The notes under the pieces are model-generated. The model saw only the letters and a list, made by a program, of their open reading frames with translations. It was not told the DNA's origin and did not search any database. A stretch of DNA of 7,440 nucleotides from an uncultured Bacteroidota bacterium. Its GTDB lineage: Bacteria > Bacteroidota > Bacteroidia > 2-12-FULL-35-15. Of the stretch, positions 1 to 6,215 are shown piece by piece; the first letter of the stretch is position 1; each line of letters begins with the position of its first letter. The stretch is from contig CAIRRW010000234.1 of the NCBI GenBank assembly GCA_903881065.1, forward strand, positions 1-7,440. Reading direction: 5' to 3'. Both the position numbers and the translations under genes were made by a program.

Positions 1-317
1 CTTTTGGGTTGTTCAGAAAGTAAAATAAACCCTTCGTCTTTTAGGCGCTTCATCTCTTCATAAATATTTTCCACCTCAAATGCTATATGATGAATCCCTT
101 CCCCTTTCTTCTCAATAAATTTAGCTATTGCACTATCTGGGTCTGAAGCTTGTAATAATTCGATTTTGCTTTCGCCCATTTGAAAAAAAGATGTAGAAAC
201 ATTTTCACTTTCTACCTTTTCCAACTTATAAGGTTCCTTACCATACAGTTTGGTAAATAAGTCATTCGACTGTTCTAAGTTCTTTACAGCTATTCCGATA
301 TGTTCGATCTTCAGCAT
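1..317 (-). CDS. mce: Methylmalonyl-CoA epimerase, C-terminus cut by window edge
   Basis: This enzyme interconverts (2R)- and (2S)-methylmalonyl-CoA in the cytoplasm, linking propionyl-CoA and succinyl-CoA; in Bacteroidota it works with methylmalonyl-CoA mutase. The translation starts MLKIEHIGIAVKNLEQS and gives 105 codons before the window ends. It belongs to the vicinal-oxygen-chelate (glyoxalase/bleomycin resistance) fold. The expected metal ligands are visible: His6 in the first strand (EHIGIAV), Gln56 in IELLQ, and a His in GIHHIAFEV (His76/77, probably His77). The fourth ligand, a Glu near the C-terminus, would lie beyond the window. Family members are about 130-150 residues, so roughly 30 residues are missing. 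The ATG at 315-317 places the first motif at the normal distance from the N-terminus. The gene points the same way as the one at 398-1213, but a strong terminator separates them, so it probably has its own promoter. No clear -7 element was found. The motifs make the assignment firm; a generic VOC protein is the only alternative. Confidence 0.93.
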   Translation of the reverse strand, partial: MLKIEHIGIAVKNLEQSNDLFTKLYGKEPYKLEKVESENVSTSFFQMGESKIELLQASDPDSAIAKFIEKKGEGIHHIAFEVENIYEEMKRLKDEGFILLSEQPK

Positions 318-341
318 TTAAAATATTCTAATAGTTAATAC

Positions 342-374
342 AAAAAAATAATCCCGAAAAAGATCGGGATTATT
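342..374 (-). terminator. Rho-independent terminator of the secreted-protein gene
   Basis: A perfect 11-bp inverted repeat (AATAATCCCGA at 347-357 and TCGGGATTATT at 364-374) encloses a 6-base loop. Read on the minus strand, the hairpin runs directly into a run of seven T (348 down to 342), the classical intrinsic terminator layout. It begins 23 bases past the stop codon of the minus-strand gene at 398-1213 and ends 24 bases before the start of the epimerase gene, so it should insulate the two. On the plus strand there is no T-tract after the hairpin, so termination appears one-directional. Confidence 0.9.
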
Positions 375-397
375 AATAAAAATATCTAAGGAGGGAG

Positions 398-1213
398 TTA
401 TTTTTTAGTGAAATTTCCCATTTTATTATCATAATCAAGATAATAAGCACCTTTAGGTAAATTAGATACATCAACGGATGAAGCTGTTCCTCTTTTTAAG
501 ATATTTCCAAATTGATCAAAAATCTCATACATTGTTTCTGTCGGTTTATTATTTGCCATAAATGTGATATCTTTTGTAACCTTAGATGGCGTAAAGCTAA
601 CTTCCGGAGTAGAGGAAGCGTAATCGACACTTTTCGAAATTCTAGCCTGTCCAGAATAGTCAATTTGTTTTACACGAAATTGATTTTTTCCAGAATGAGG
701 CATAATCTTATATGAATAATGATTTTCTCCTTTGGTACCCACTCCTTGCACTTCATCAAGCTTTACCCATTTATTCCAACGGTATTGTTCTACAATAAAA
801 GGAAGATTTCCTCCTTCATTTTTTGTTGTCCACTTCAAAACTAAATTGTTGTCAACAGTTATCTCTGTCACATCAAAAGTACTCTTAGGCTTTAATACTT
901 CAGGATTTAACACTTTTGGCTTACATCCATCTGTATGAGTAATCTTTATTTCAACCTTGTCTCCAATTTTTAACTTTAGCGCTTTAAAATCAATTTCAAA
1001 TGCGCTTGAAGTAATTTCATCTGTGGTAACCACCCCATTAACACGAACCTCTTTTACACAAAACCCAACATTGGAAGAATTCTGGTATGGGTTTTGAACA
1101 TATATGTTTTTTCCCTGATAGTTCCCTTCTAGCACTATTACACTGTTAGAATAGCTAACTGTAGAAACAATTAAACCAATAAATAATAAAAATTGTAATT
1201 TCTTCATCTTCAT
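398..1213 (-). CDS. Secreted protein with T9SS-type C-terminal sorting domain
   Basis: A 271-residue exported protein of unknown specific role. Residues 1-24 form a signal peptide: basic MKMKK, hydrophobic LQFLLFIGLIVSTVS, and a Ser-rich cleavage area. The N-terminal part (25-105) is unrecognised and has two cysteines, Cys52 and Cys97, which could form a disulfide. Residues 115-200 resemble the beta-sandwich, fibronectin-III-like module common just before sorting domains in Bacteroidota: LVLKWTTKNEGG, then VEQYRWNKWVKLDEVQG, then FRVKQIDYSGQARISKS. Residues 205-271 resemble a type A C-terminal domain, with YEIFDQFGNILKRG, VDVSNLPKGAYYLDY and a terminal FTKK. The usual YPNP opening is replaced by FTPS. 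By family knowledge it would be exported by Sec, then carried across the outer membrane by type IX secretion. ATG at 1211-1213 is used; Met3 at 1205-1207 is equally possible. No catalytic residues were recognised. It is followed by a strong terminator and is probably monocistronic. Confidence 0.85.
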   Translation of the reverse strand: MKMKKLQFLLFIGLIVSTVSYSNSVIVLEGNYQGKNIYVQNPYQNSSNVGFCVKEVRVNGVVTTDEITSSAFEIDFKALKLKIGDKVEIKITHTDGCKPKVLNPEVLKPKSTFDVTEITVDNNLVLKWTTKNEGGNLPFIVEQYRWNKWVKLDEVQGVGTKGENHYSYKIMPHSGKNQFRVKQIDYSGQARISKSVDYASSTPEVSFTPSKVTKDITFMANNKPTETMYEIFDQFGNILKRGTASSVDVSNLPKGAYYLDYDNKMGNFTKK

Positions 1214-1490
1214 TTTGTCTTTAACTCAAATTGCTATAATTCATTTTTATTTTTGAGAACACAATATTAGAATCTTATTTGTCAATTTCAAAATAATAAA
1301 CAATATTTTTTCACTCTTTGCAAAAATAAACAAATTTATTGAACATTTAGAATAAGTGATTTTTAAAGAAATCTATAAGAGAAAGATTATTTATTAGATA
1401 ATGTTATTGTATTATAAAAACATTCACTAATCTTGTAATGAAATTTTATAGCAATTCTATTATATATATACCTTTTGTAATATTACAATA
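1214..1490. other. AT-rich divergent intergenic region
   Basis: These 277 bases separate the divergent secreted-protein and peptide-binding lipoprotein genes and should hold both promoters. No gene, tRNA or other structured RNA was recognised. On the minus strand two sequences match TAnnTTTG: TATTTTTG at 1328-1321 and TAAATTTG at 1338-1331. Neither has a TTG at the usual -33 distance, and both would give a leader of about 100 bases, so they are weak candidates. On the plus strand the nearest approximation is TACCTTTTG at 1469-1477, one base too long between TA and TTTG. A (TA)5 run lies at 1461-1470 and a perfect palindrome at 1475-1488. Confidence 0.5.
1475..1488. promoter_or_regulatory. 14-bp perfect palindrome next to a start codon
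   Basis: TTGTAATATTACAA is its own reverse complement. It ends two bases before the ATG at 1491, where a ribosome binding site would normally lie. It overlaps the best -7-like sequence upstream of the peptide-binding lipoprotein gene. A dimeric repressor bound here could block initiation, but the composition is AT-rich and there is only one copy, so chance is a real alternative. Confidence 0.3.
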
Positions 1491-3230
1491 ATGAAACATA
1501 AATTAATTTATATCTTATCGTTAACATTGATAATCTACTCATGTAATAATTCTGATAAAAACAGATCTGCTAAAGGGAATAGATTTTATGGAGGCATTTT
1601 ACGAATAAACGAGACTGAACAATATCAGACTCTAAATCCAATTTCAATTACTGACATTGGCTCAGCAGATATTGCATACCAAATCTATGAAGGTCTTGTT
1701 AAATTCAATCCAAAAGATTTATCAATAATGCCTTCAATAGCTGAGAAATGGAAAATAGATGAAGCCGGCACTACGTATACTTTTTATTTAAGGAAAGGTG
1801 TTAAATTTCATGACAACCCTTGCTTCAGCGAAGGAAAAGGAAGAGAAGTTAAAGCTTCTGATTTTATTTATTCGTTTGAATTATTATGCACAAATACTAA
1901 AGAAAACTCGAATTTCTTTGGAACATTTCAAAACAGAGTATTAGGAGCAGATGAATTTTTCAAAACTTCTAAAACTAAACCAAATGCAACAATCGAAGGA
2001 ATAAAAGTAATTGATGATTATACGTTACAAATAAAACTAATATCTCCTAGCAATTCGTTTTTATACTCCTTAGCTTCACCTGCTGCGTCAGTTGTTGCTA
2101 AAGAAGCTATTCAAAAGTATGGTATAGATTCTAAAATAGGGACAGGTCCATTTATTTTTGATGAAAAAGCTCCGAAAGACAGAGTAACACTTAAACGAAA
2201 TTCAAATTATTATCGTTTAGATTCTTTTGGCAATCATTTACCATATATAGATTCTATTGTATTTAGCTTTTTACCCACTAAGAAAAGAGAACTGGATTAT
2301 TTTCAAAATGGTGATTTATCACTATTAATCGGGCTTCCTTCCGAATCATTAAAAGAAATGGTAGAGTCTCAAATTGTTGACTTCAAAAACAAACCACCAA
2401 AATTTGTGCTTGAACGCTCACCGGAAATGGCAAGTCAGTATTACGAATTTAATTTATCAAAAGAGCCCTTTAATAATTTAAAGGTACGTAAGGCATTTAG
2501 TTATGCTATTGATAGAAATAAGATTATTGAAAGTGTTTTGAATGGGGAGGCTTATGGTCCAGGAATAAATGGGCTTTGCCCTCCAACCTTCAAAGGTTAT
2601 GATATATCTAAAATAACTGGATATGATTTTGACCCTCAAAAAGCTAGAAAACTCTTAGCTGAAGCTGGATATCCTGATGGGAAAGGCTTCCCTAAAGTCA
2701 AATTGGAATTGAATAGCGGTGGCTCAAAAAACACAAATGTGATGCTTGAGATTCAAAAACAAATAAGAGAAGTATTAAACATTAATTTCGATTTTGATGT
2801 GGTATCTCAAAGTCAAAAGCAGGAAGATGAAAAATATGCTCGTACCGAGATGTTTCGCTCTGCATGGGTAGCTGATTTTCCAAGTCCGGAAAATTTCTTA
2901 TGGGTATTGTATGGAGGATCTGTACCTTCGGACATAAATATGCCTTCTTACCCAAATACAACCAGATATAAAAACAAAGAGTATGATAAATTATTTGAAG
3001 CAGGACAAGCGTCAAAGACGGAAGAAGAAGCGTATGATAACTTCATTAAAGCAGAACAATTGATGATGGACGATGCTCCAATAATGATTCTTTGGTATGA
3101 TGCCGATTACAGATTAATTAAATCAAACCTGCATAATTTCCATTCAAACCCCATGCGCTATCTAGATTTTTCGGAAGTGTTTATGAAAGACGTTGTTCAA
3201 AAAAAGGAGAAGACCGACGAGAAAAAATAA
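1491..3230 (+). CDS. Peptide-binding lipoprotein, OppA/DppA type (SBP_bac_5)
   Basis: A 579-residue substrate-binding protein that would capture peptides or similar solutes in the periplasm for an ABC importer. The N-terminus is a lipoprotein signal: MKHKLIYILS, a hydrophobic stretch, then IIYSC with Cys18 as the lipidated residue, followed by NNSDK. The mature part has the landmarks of bacterial extracellular solute-binding family 5: LNPISITDIG and YEGLVKFNP (48-74), AEKWKIDEAGTTYTFYLRKG with VKASDFIYSFE (84-130), IGTGPFIFDE (216-225), FNLSKEPFNNLKVRKAFSYA with IDRNKI (320-345), LLAEAGYPDG (388-397), and SAWVADFPSPENFLW (457-471). Length is normal for the family (about 500-600). The C-terminus is Lys/Glu-rich. 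The gene ends in tandem stops (TAATAA) and lies 26 bases before the MuiA-like gene, so co-transcription is likely. No Shine-Dalgarno sequence precedes the ATG. No permease or ATPase genes lie next to it in this window. The ligand cannot be predicted from sequence. Confidence 0.93.
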   Translation: MKHKLIYILSLTLIIYSCNNSDKNRSAKGNRFYGGILRINETEQYQTLNPISITDIGSADIAYQIYEGLVKFNPKDLSIMPSIAEKWKIDEAGTTYTFYLRKGVKFHDNPCFSEGKGREVKASDFIYSFELLCTNTKENSNFFGTFQNRVLGADEFFKTSKTKPNATIEGIKVIDDYTLQIKLISPSNSFLYSLASPAASVVAKEAIQKYGIDSKIGTGPFIFDEKAPKDRVTLKRNSNYYRLDSFGNHLPYIDSIVFSFLPTKKRELDYFQNGDLSLLIGLPSESLKEMVESQIVDFKNKPPKFVLERSPEMASQYYEFNLSKEPFNNLKVRKAFSYAIDRNKIIESVLNGEAYGPGINGLCPPTFKGYDISKITGYDFDPQKARKLLAEAGYPDGKGFPKVKLELNSGGSKNTNVMLEIQKQIREVLNINFDFDVVSQSQKQEDEKYARTEMFRSAWVADFPSPENFLWVLYGGSVPSDINMPSYPNTTRYKNKEYDKLFEAGQASKTEEEAYDNFIKAEQLMMDDAPIMILWYDADYRLIKSNLHNFHSNPMRYLDFSEVFMKDVVQKKEKTDEKK

Positions 3231-3256
3231 TAAATTCTCACTAAAACTAAATCAGA

Positions 3257-4936
3257 ATGAAAAAACTTCCATTATGTTTCGTTTCAATCTTGCTGATTGT
3301 TTCGACAGTTAAAAGTCAAAACACGGAGATGGTGCAGGAGGTAAGCACACCTGTTCAGTCAACAATAATTTATTTGTATGGTGCCGAGGTTACACATAGC
3401 AAGCAGATAACATTAAATGCCGGGCGTAATAAAATTGTTTTTATTGGTTTATCTCCAAAGTTAAACGCAAAAAGTATTCAGGTGAATACTACCGGAGATG
3501 CTTCCATACTGGCTATTTCGGATGCCATTAATTATTTTGCAAATCAAAAAGAAAGCAATAAAATAAAACTATTAAAAGATTCTGTTCAGATGTTAACTGA
3601 TGCAGTGGGTCAGATAAATAATGACAAAGATGCATTTATCATTGAGAAAGAAATGCTTTTGAAAAATGAATCAATTGGAAGTAAAGATAAAGGTGTATCT
3701 ATTTCAGAACTTAAACTTGCAGCTGATTTTTACAGAAGCAGAGTGAAAGAAATAAATGCTGAAGAATTAAAACTGGATCAGAAGAAAACAAAATTAAATG
3801 AATTGATCCTGCGAAGTAATCAAGAGTTGGTAGAATTAAATGCAAAAAATAATCAGCCGACTGCAGAAATTTCGGTGCTTATTTCTTCAGCAACAAAAAC
3901 AAATACAACTATCGATTTAAAATATATTGTTACTGATTGTGGCTGGGCGCCAAGTTACGACTTGAGAGCAGAGGACATTAATCAACCGATACAATTAAAA
4001 TACAGAGCCAAAGTTTTTAATAATACAGGCATCGATTGGAATGATATTAAAGTAAAACTTTCTACAGCCGATCCTTCTCAATCAGCAGCAAAGCCTATTT
4101 TAAGTACTTGGGATTTAAACTTCGATACCGGATTTGGATATAAAAATAAATTCAGCAATAGTCTTTCTCCGTCAAGTGAAGGTTATTTTGGAAATACACT
4201 AAGCAAGGATAATAACAACAATGAAATAAGCACTCAAATGCCCGCTGCAAAAACAACAATTGCACAGCCAGTAAAATTTCAGGAGATAGAAGTTTCTGAA
4301 TTAAGTGCAGAGTTTGATATTAAAAATAACTATACAATACCTGCCGATTCAAAACCATATATTGTGGATGTTACCGAATATAAATTGCCTGCAACGTATC
4401 AGCATTTCAGTGTTCCGAAACTCGACAAAAACGCTTTCCTATTGGCTCGTATCAATGGCTGGGAAGATTTGAATTTGGTTGAAGGACCTGCTAATGTTTA
4501 TTATTCGGGAACGTATGTAGGGCAGTCGTATATTTATACTCGCAGTGCTGACGACACGCTGGATTTATCGCTGGGACGAGATAATAAAGTGCTTGTAACC
4601 CGCAGTAAAGTGAAGGAATATTGCAATAAAAAAATACTTGGTAATTTTGTGAAAGAAACATTTGCGTATGAAATGGTTGTTAAAAACAATCGTAAAACGC
4701 CTGTACAGATTGAAGTGGACGACCAATTGCCTGTTTCTACTCAAAGTGATATTACTGTGGAAGCTCTGGAAACATCAAAAGGGATATATGATATTAAGAC
4801 AGGAAAATATTCGTGGAATTATAATTTGCAGCCCGGTGATGTGAAAAAGATTGAATTTTCGTTTTCAGTAAAATATCCTCGGAATACTAAACTGCCGATG
4901 GAGAAAATGAAACGAGCTATGAGAGCTGATTTTTAA
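3257..4936 (+). CDS. MuiA-like periplasmic protein (DUF4140/DUF4139)
   Basis: A 559-residue exported protein of the family often annotated as mucoidy inhibitor MuiA; the biochemical role of the family is not established. Residues 1-20 are a signal peptide (hydrophobic LCFVSILLIVSTV, likely cleavage after VKS). The N-terminal DUF4140 domain spans roughly 32-130, with VQSTIIYLYGAEVTH and IVFIGLSPKLNAKSIQV. Residues 100-195 are Lys/Glu/Leu-rich and probably form a long coiled coil. The DUF4139 domain runs from about 220 to the end: YIVTDCGWAPSYDLRA, YRAKVFNNTGIDWNDIKVKL and, near the C-terminus, YTRSADDTLDLSLGRD, YEMVVKNNRKTPVQI and WNYNLQPGDVKKIEFSF. Residues 290-335 form a Ser/Asn-rich low-complexity loop inside that domain. 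It follows the peptide-binding lipoprotein gene by 26 bases and its TAA directly abuts the ATG of the J-protein gene. No Shine-Dalgarno sequence was seen. Family assignment is firm; function is not. Confidence 0.9.
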   Translation: MKKLPLCFVSILLIVSTVKSQNTEMVQEVSTPVQSTIIYLYGAEVTHSKQITLNAGRNKIVFIGLSPKLNAKSIQVNTTGDASILAISDAINYFANQKESNKIKLLKDSVQMLTDAVGQINNDKDAFIIEKEMLLKNESIGSKDKGVSISELKLAADFYRSRVKEINAEELKLDQKKTKLNELILRSNQELVELNAKNNQPTAEISVLISSATKTNTTIDLKYIVTDCGWAPSYDLRAEDINQPIQLKYRAKVFNNTGIDWNDIKVKLSTADPSQSAAKPILSTWDLNFDTGFGYKNKFSNSLSPSSEGYFGNTLSKDNNNNEISTQMPAAKTTIAQPVKFQEIEVSELSAEFDIKNNYTIPADSKPYIVDVTEYKLPATYQHFSVPKLDKNAFLLARINGWEDLNLVEGPANVYYSGTYVGQSYIYTRSADDTLDLSLGRDNKVLVTRSKVKEYCNKKILGNFVKETFAYEMVVKNNRKTPVQIEVDDQLPVSTQSDITVEALETSKGIYDIKTGKYSWNYNLQPGDVKKIEFSFSVKYPRNTKLPMEKMKRAMRADF

Positions 4937-5317
4937 ATGCAACCAAAGAATTATTACTCCGCACTTGGAGTAAATTATGATGCCAGTGCTTACGAAATTA
5001 AATCTGCTTTTCGCGATTTAGCTAAAAAATATCACCCTGATAAAAATATAGGAAATAAGAATGCTGAAGATAATTTTAAGGAAATTCAAGAAGCATATAG
5101 TGTTTTATCGAACTTAGGGAAACGGAAAAAGTATGATTCCGGATTAGGATATAAAAACTCGTATGCAAAAAGTTATTCTTCTGTAAAACAAAAAACTACT
5201 TTTGAAGAAAAACGAGAGATTGAAAAGCGGGATAAGTCAGAGCAATATCATTTCCTTATCTGTATAATTGTTGCTTCCATATTGCTTTATTTCATTGTAA
5301 ATTATTCTGCAAAATAA
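4937..5317 (+). CDS. Small membrane-anchored J-domain (DnaJ-like) protein
   Basis: A 126-residue co-chaperone that would stimulate the ATPase of DnaK at the inner membrane. Residues 4-68 form a full J domain: NYYSALGVNYDASAYEIK, helix II SAFRDLAKKY, the essential HPD tripeptide at His33-Pro34-Asp35, then helix III FKEIQEAYSVLSN and KRKKYDSG. The Gly/Phe region, zinc-binding repeats and substrate-binding C-terminal domain of true DnaJ are absent. A charged linker (84-103) leads to one hydrophobic segment, about 105-122 (FLICIIVASILLYFIV), with only four residues after it. This makes it a tail-anchored protein with the J domain probably in the cytoplasm, given the many Lys/Arg before the segment. 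The ATG follows the TAA of the MuiA-like gene with no gap, which suggests translational coupling; no independent ribosome site was seen. It ends with tandem TAATAA stops, 10 bases from the convergent thioesterase gene. Client and partner are unknown. Confidence 0.9.
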   Translation: MQPKNYYSALGVNYDASAYEIKSAFRDLAKKYHPDKNIGNKNAEDNFKEIQEAYSVLSNLGKRKKYDSGLGYKNSYAKSYSSVKQKTTFEEKREIEKRDKSEQYHFLICIIVASILLYFIVNYSAK

Positions 5318-5327
5318 TAACCGGTTT

Positions 5328-5780
5328 TTACAGAAGCGATAAAAACTTGGACTTTGAGAAAACAACACAGGTAAATCGGCTTATGCACGTTAAATCGCCT
5401 GCATTATTATATATTTTTATTTCCCAAATATGATTCACTCCTTTAACATGTATCGGTTTGCAGATGCCGGTAACATAGCCGCCGGTAACCGCTTTTACAT
5501 GATTTGCGTTTATTTCCAGACCCAAAACGGTAAATACCTCCGGATTCACCATTAAATAGGATGCAATACTTCCGAGCTCCTCCGCCAAAGCAACTGAAGC
5601 ACCTCCATGTAGCAGCCCAAAAGGTTGTTTGGTACGTTTATCCACAGGCATTGTTCCTTTCAAATAATCATCGCCAATTTCGGTAACTGTCATATTTAAT
5701 GTTTCGCCAAGCGTATTGGGCACCATTTTTTGCAAGTCTTCCAAAGTAGGATTGCCATACCAAATCTTTTTTGTTTCCAT
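5328..5780 (-). CDS. Hotdog-fold acyl-CoA thioesterase (PaaI/EntH-like)
   Basis: A 150-residue cytoplasmic thioesterase expected to hydrolyse an acyl- or aroyl-CoA thioester. The core signature QPFGLLHGGASVALAEELGS (residues 52-71) closely matches the EntH (YbdB)/MenI type: Gln52, His58-Gly59-Gly60 and Glu67 correspond to the Gln, His and catalytic Glu of that subgroup. The rest follows the fold, with an N-terminal region ending in DYLKGTMPVD, then INANHVKAVTGGYVTGICKP and the final strands HIWEIKIYNNAGDLTCISRFTCVVF. Full length for the family is about 135-150. In Bacteroidota such proteins are candidates for the 1,4-dihydroxy-2-naphthoyl-CoA thioesterase step of menaquinone synthesis, but no men genes are seen here, so the substrate is left open. 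The ATG at 5778-5780 is preceded by a TATTTTTG -7 element. It converges on the J-protein gene with 10 bases between stops and no convincing terminator in the gap, so the transcripts probably overlap. Confidence 0.92.
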   Translation of the reverse strand: METKKIWYGNPTLEDLQKMVPNTLGETLNMTVTEIGDDYLKGTMPVDKRTKQPFGLLHGGASVALAEELGSIASYLMVNPEVFTVLGLEINANHVKAVTGGYVTGICKPIHVKGVNHIWEIKIYNNAGDLTCISRFTCVVFSKSKFLSLL

Positions 5781-5808
5781 AAAGCTTGTTTTAAAAATAT
5801 AATGGTGG

Positions 5809-5816
5809 CAAAAATA
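5809..5816 (-). promoter_or_regulatory. Candidate thioesterase promoter, -7 element
   Basis: On the minus strand TATTTTTG matches the Bacteroidetes -7 consensus TAnnTTTG exactly. It lies 28 bases upstream of the thioesterase ATG and implies a leader of roughly 20 bases. No TTG is present at the usual -33 distance, so support comes from the -7 element and position only. The repeat array would lie upstream of this promoter and outside the thioesterase transcript. Confidence 0.45.
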
Positions 5817-5865
5817 GGGTTTATTATTGTGCGAATTTTCTTTTAAAAGACGAAATTCTCACAGA

Positions 5866-6106
5866 ATGGAACCATTTACACAGAGAGTGGAACCATTTAC
5901 ACAGAGAATGGAACCAATTACACAGAGAGTGGAACCATTTACACAGAGAATGGAACCATTTACACAAAGAGTGGAACCATTTACACAGAGAGTGGAACCA
6001 TTTACACAGAGAGTGGAAGCATTTACCAAGAGAATGGAACCACTAACCAAGAGAGTGGAACTAATTACCAAGAAAATGGAAGCATAAACCAAGAGAATGG
6101 AACGAT
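5866..6106. repeat. Tandem array of 21-bp units (11 full + partial twelfth)
   Basis: Eleven consecutive units of exactly 21 bases start at 5866, 5887, 5908, 5929, 5950, 5971, 5992, 6013, 6034, 6055 and 6076. A partial unit follows at 6097-6106, and a decayed partial copy may precede (CTCACAGA at 5858-5865). The unit begins A or G, then the invariant core TGGAA (unit positions 2-6), then CCATTT and a tail ACACAGAGA. Units 1, 2, 4, 6 and 7 are identical apart from the first base; units 3 and 5 each differ by one further base. Units 8-11 have the tail ACCAAGAGA or ACCAAGAAA and changes in the CCATTT part. Period 21 keeps a frame open on each strand, but changes show no codon-third-position bias and unit 11 brings a TAA, so a protein role is unlikely. 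Unlike CRISPR, there are no spacers. Function is not known to me. Confidence 0.97.
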
Positions 6107-6114
6107 ACTCTTGG
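6089..6114. repeat. Hairpin at the right end of the repeat array
   Basis: CCAAGAG at 6089-6095 (the tail of repeat unit 11) is perfectly complementary to CTCTTGG at 6108-6114, giving a 7-bp stem with a 12-base loop made of the partial twelfth unit. The same CTCTTGG could also pair with the CCAAGAG of units 8 and 9. No T-tract follows directly (the next T-run is at 6132-6137), so it does not look like a standard intrinsic terminator. Confidence 0.6.
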
Positions 6115-6215
6115 AATTTCATCTCATTATGCTTTTTTGAGGTAAAACATACACTGACTGTTAATAATTGAAAACACTTAGAATATCTTCTAAAAAGAAG
6201 TTATAATGACTTAAT

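Noticed and set aside
388..434. AAGGAGGG on the plus strand resembling a strong Shine-Dalgarno site
   Set aside because: Only a frame of about eight codons (GTG at 407-409 to TAA) follows, inside the antisense of the secreted-protein gene, and Bacteroidota rarely use such sites.
512..938. Plus-strand frames opposite the secreted-protein gene
   Set aside because: They are shadows of the minus-strand gene, with no recognisable domains and no initiation signals.
2782..3015. Minus-strand frame inside the peptide-binding lipoprotein gene
   Set aside because: It overlaps the conserved C-terminal part of a clear family 5 binding protein, and its translation has no recognisable features.
4662..4844. 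Plus-strand out-of-frame ORF inside the MuiA-like gene
   Set aside because: It lies within the conserved DUF4139 region in another frame; its translation shows no domain or start signal.
5301..5329. Possible terminator between the convergent J-protein and thioesterase genes
   Set aside because: ATTATT/AATAAT gives only six A-T pairs, and AACCGGTT is a palindrome without a loop. The T-run does not follow a stable stem.
5827..6087. Plus-strand 86-codon frame through the repeat array
   Set aside because: It needs a TTG start without a ribosome binding site, consists almost only of the 21-bp repeat, and shows no codon-position bias in the differences between units. It is best explained by the period being a multiple of three.
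5866..6106. CRISPR array
   Set aside because: The repeats are directly adjacent with no spacers, the 21-base unit is too short, and no cas genes are present.
5859..6122. Minus-strand 87-codon hydrophobic frame through the repeat array
   Set aside because: It overlaps the plus-strand frame entirely and is likewise a by-product of the 21-bp period. No promoter or ribosome site was seen for it.
6187..6200. CTTCT-AAAA-AGAAG hairpin upstream of typA
   Set aside because: The stem is only 5 bp with no T-tract or conserved position, within chance expectation for this composition.
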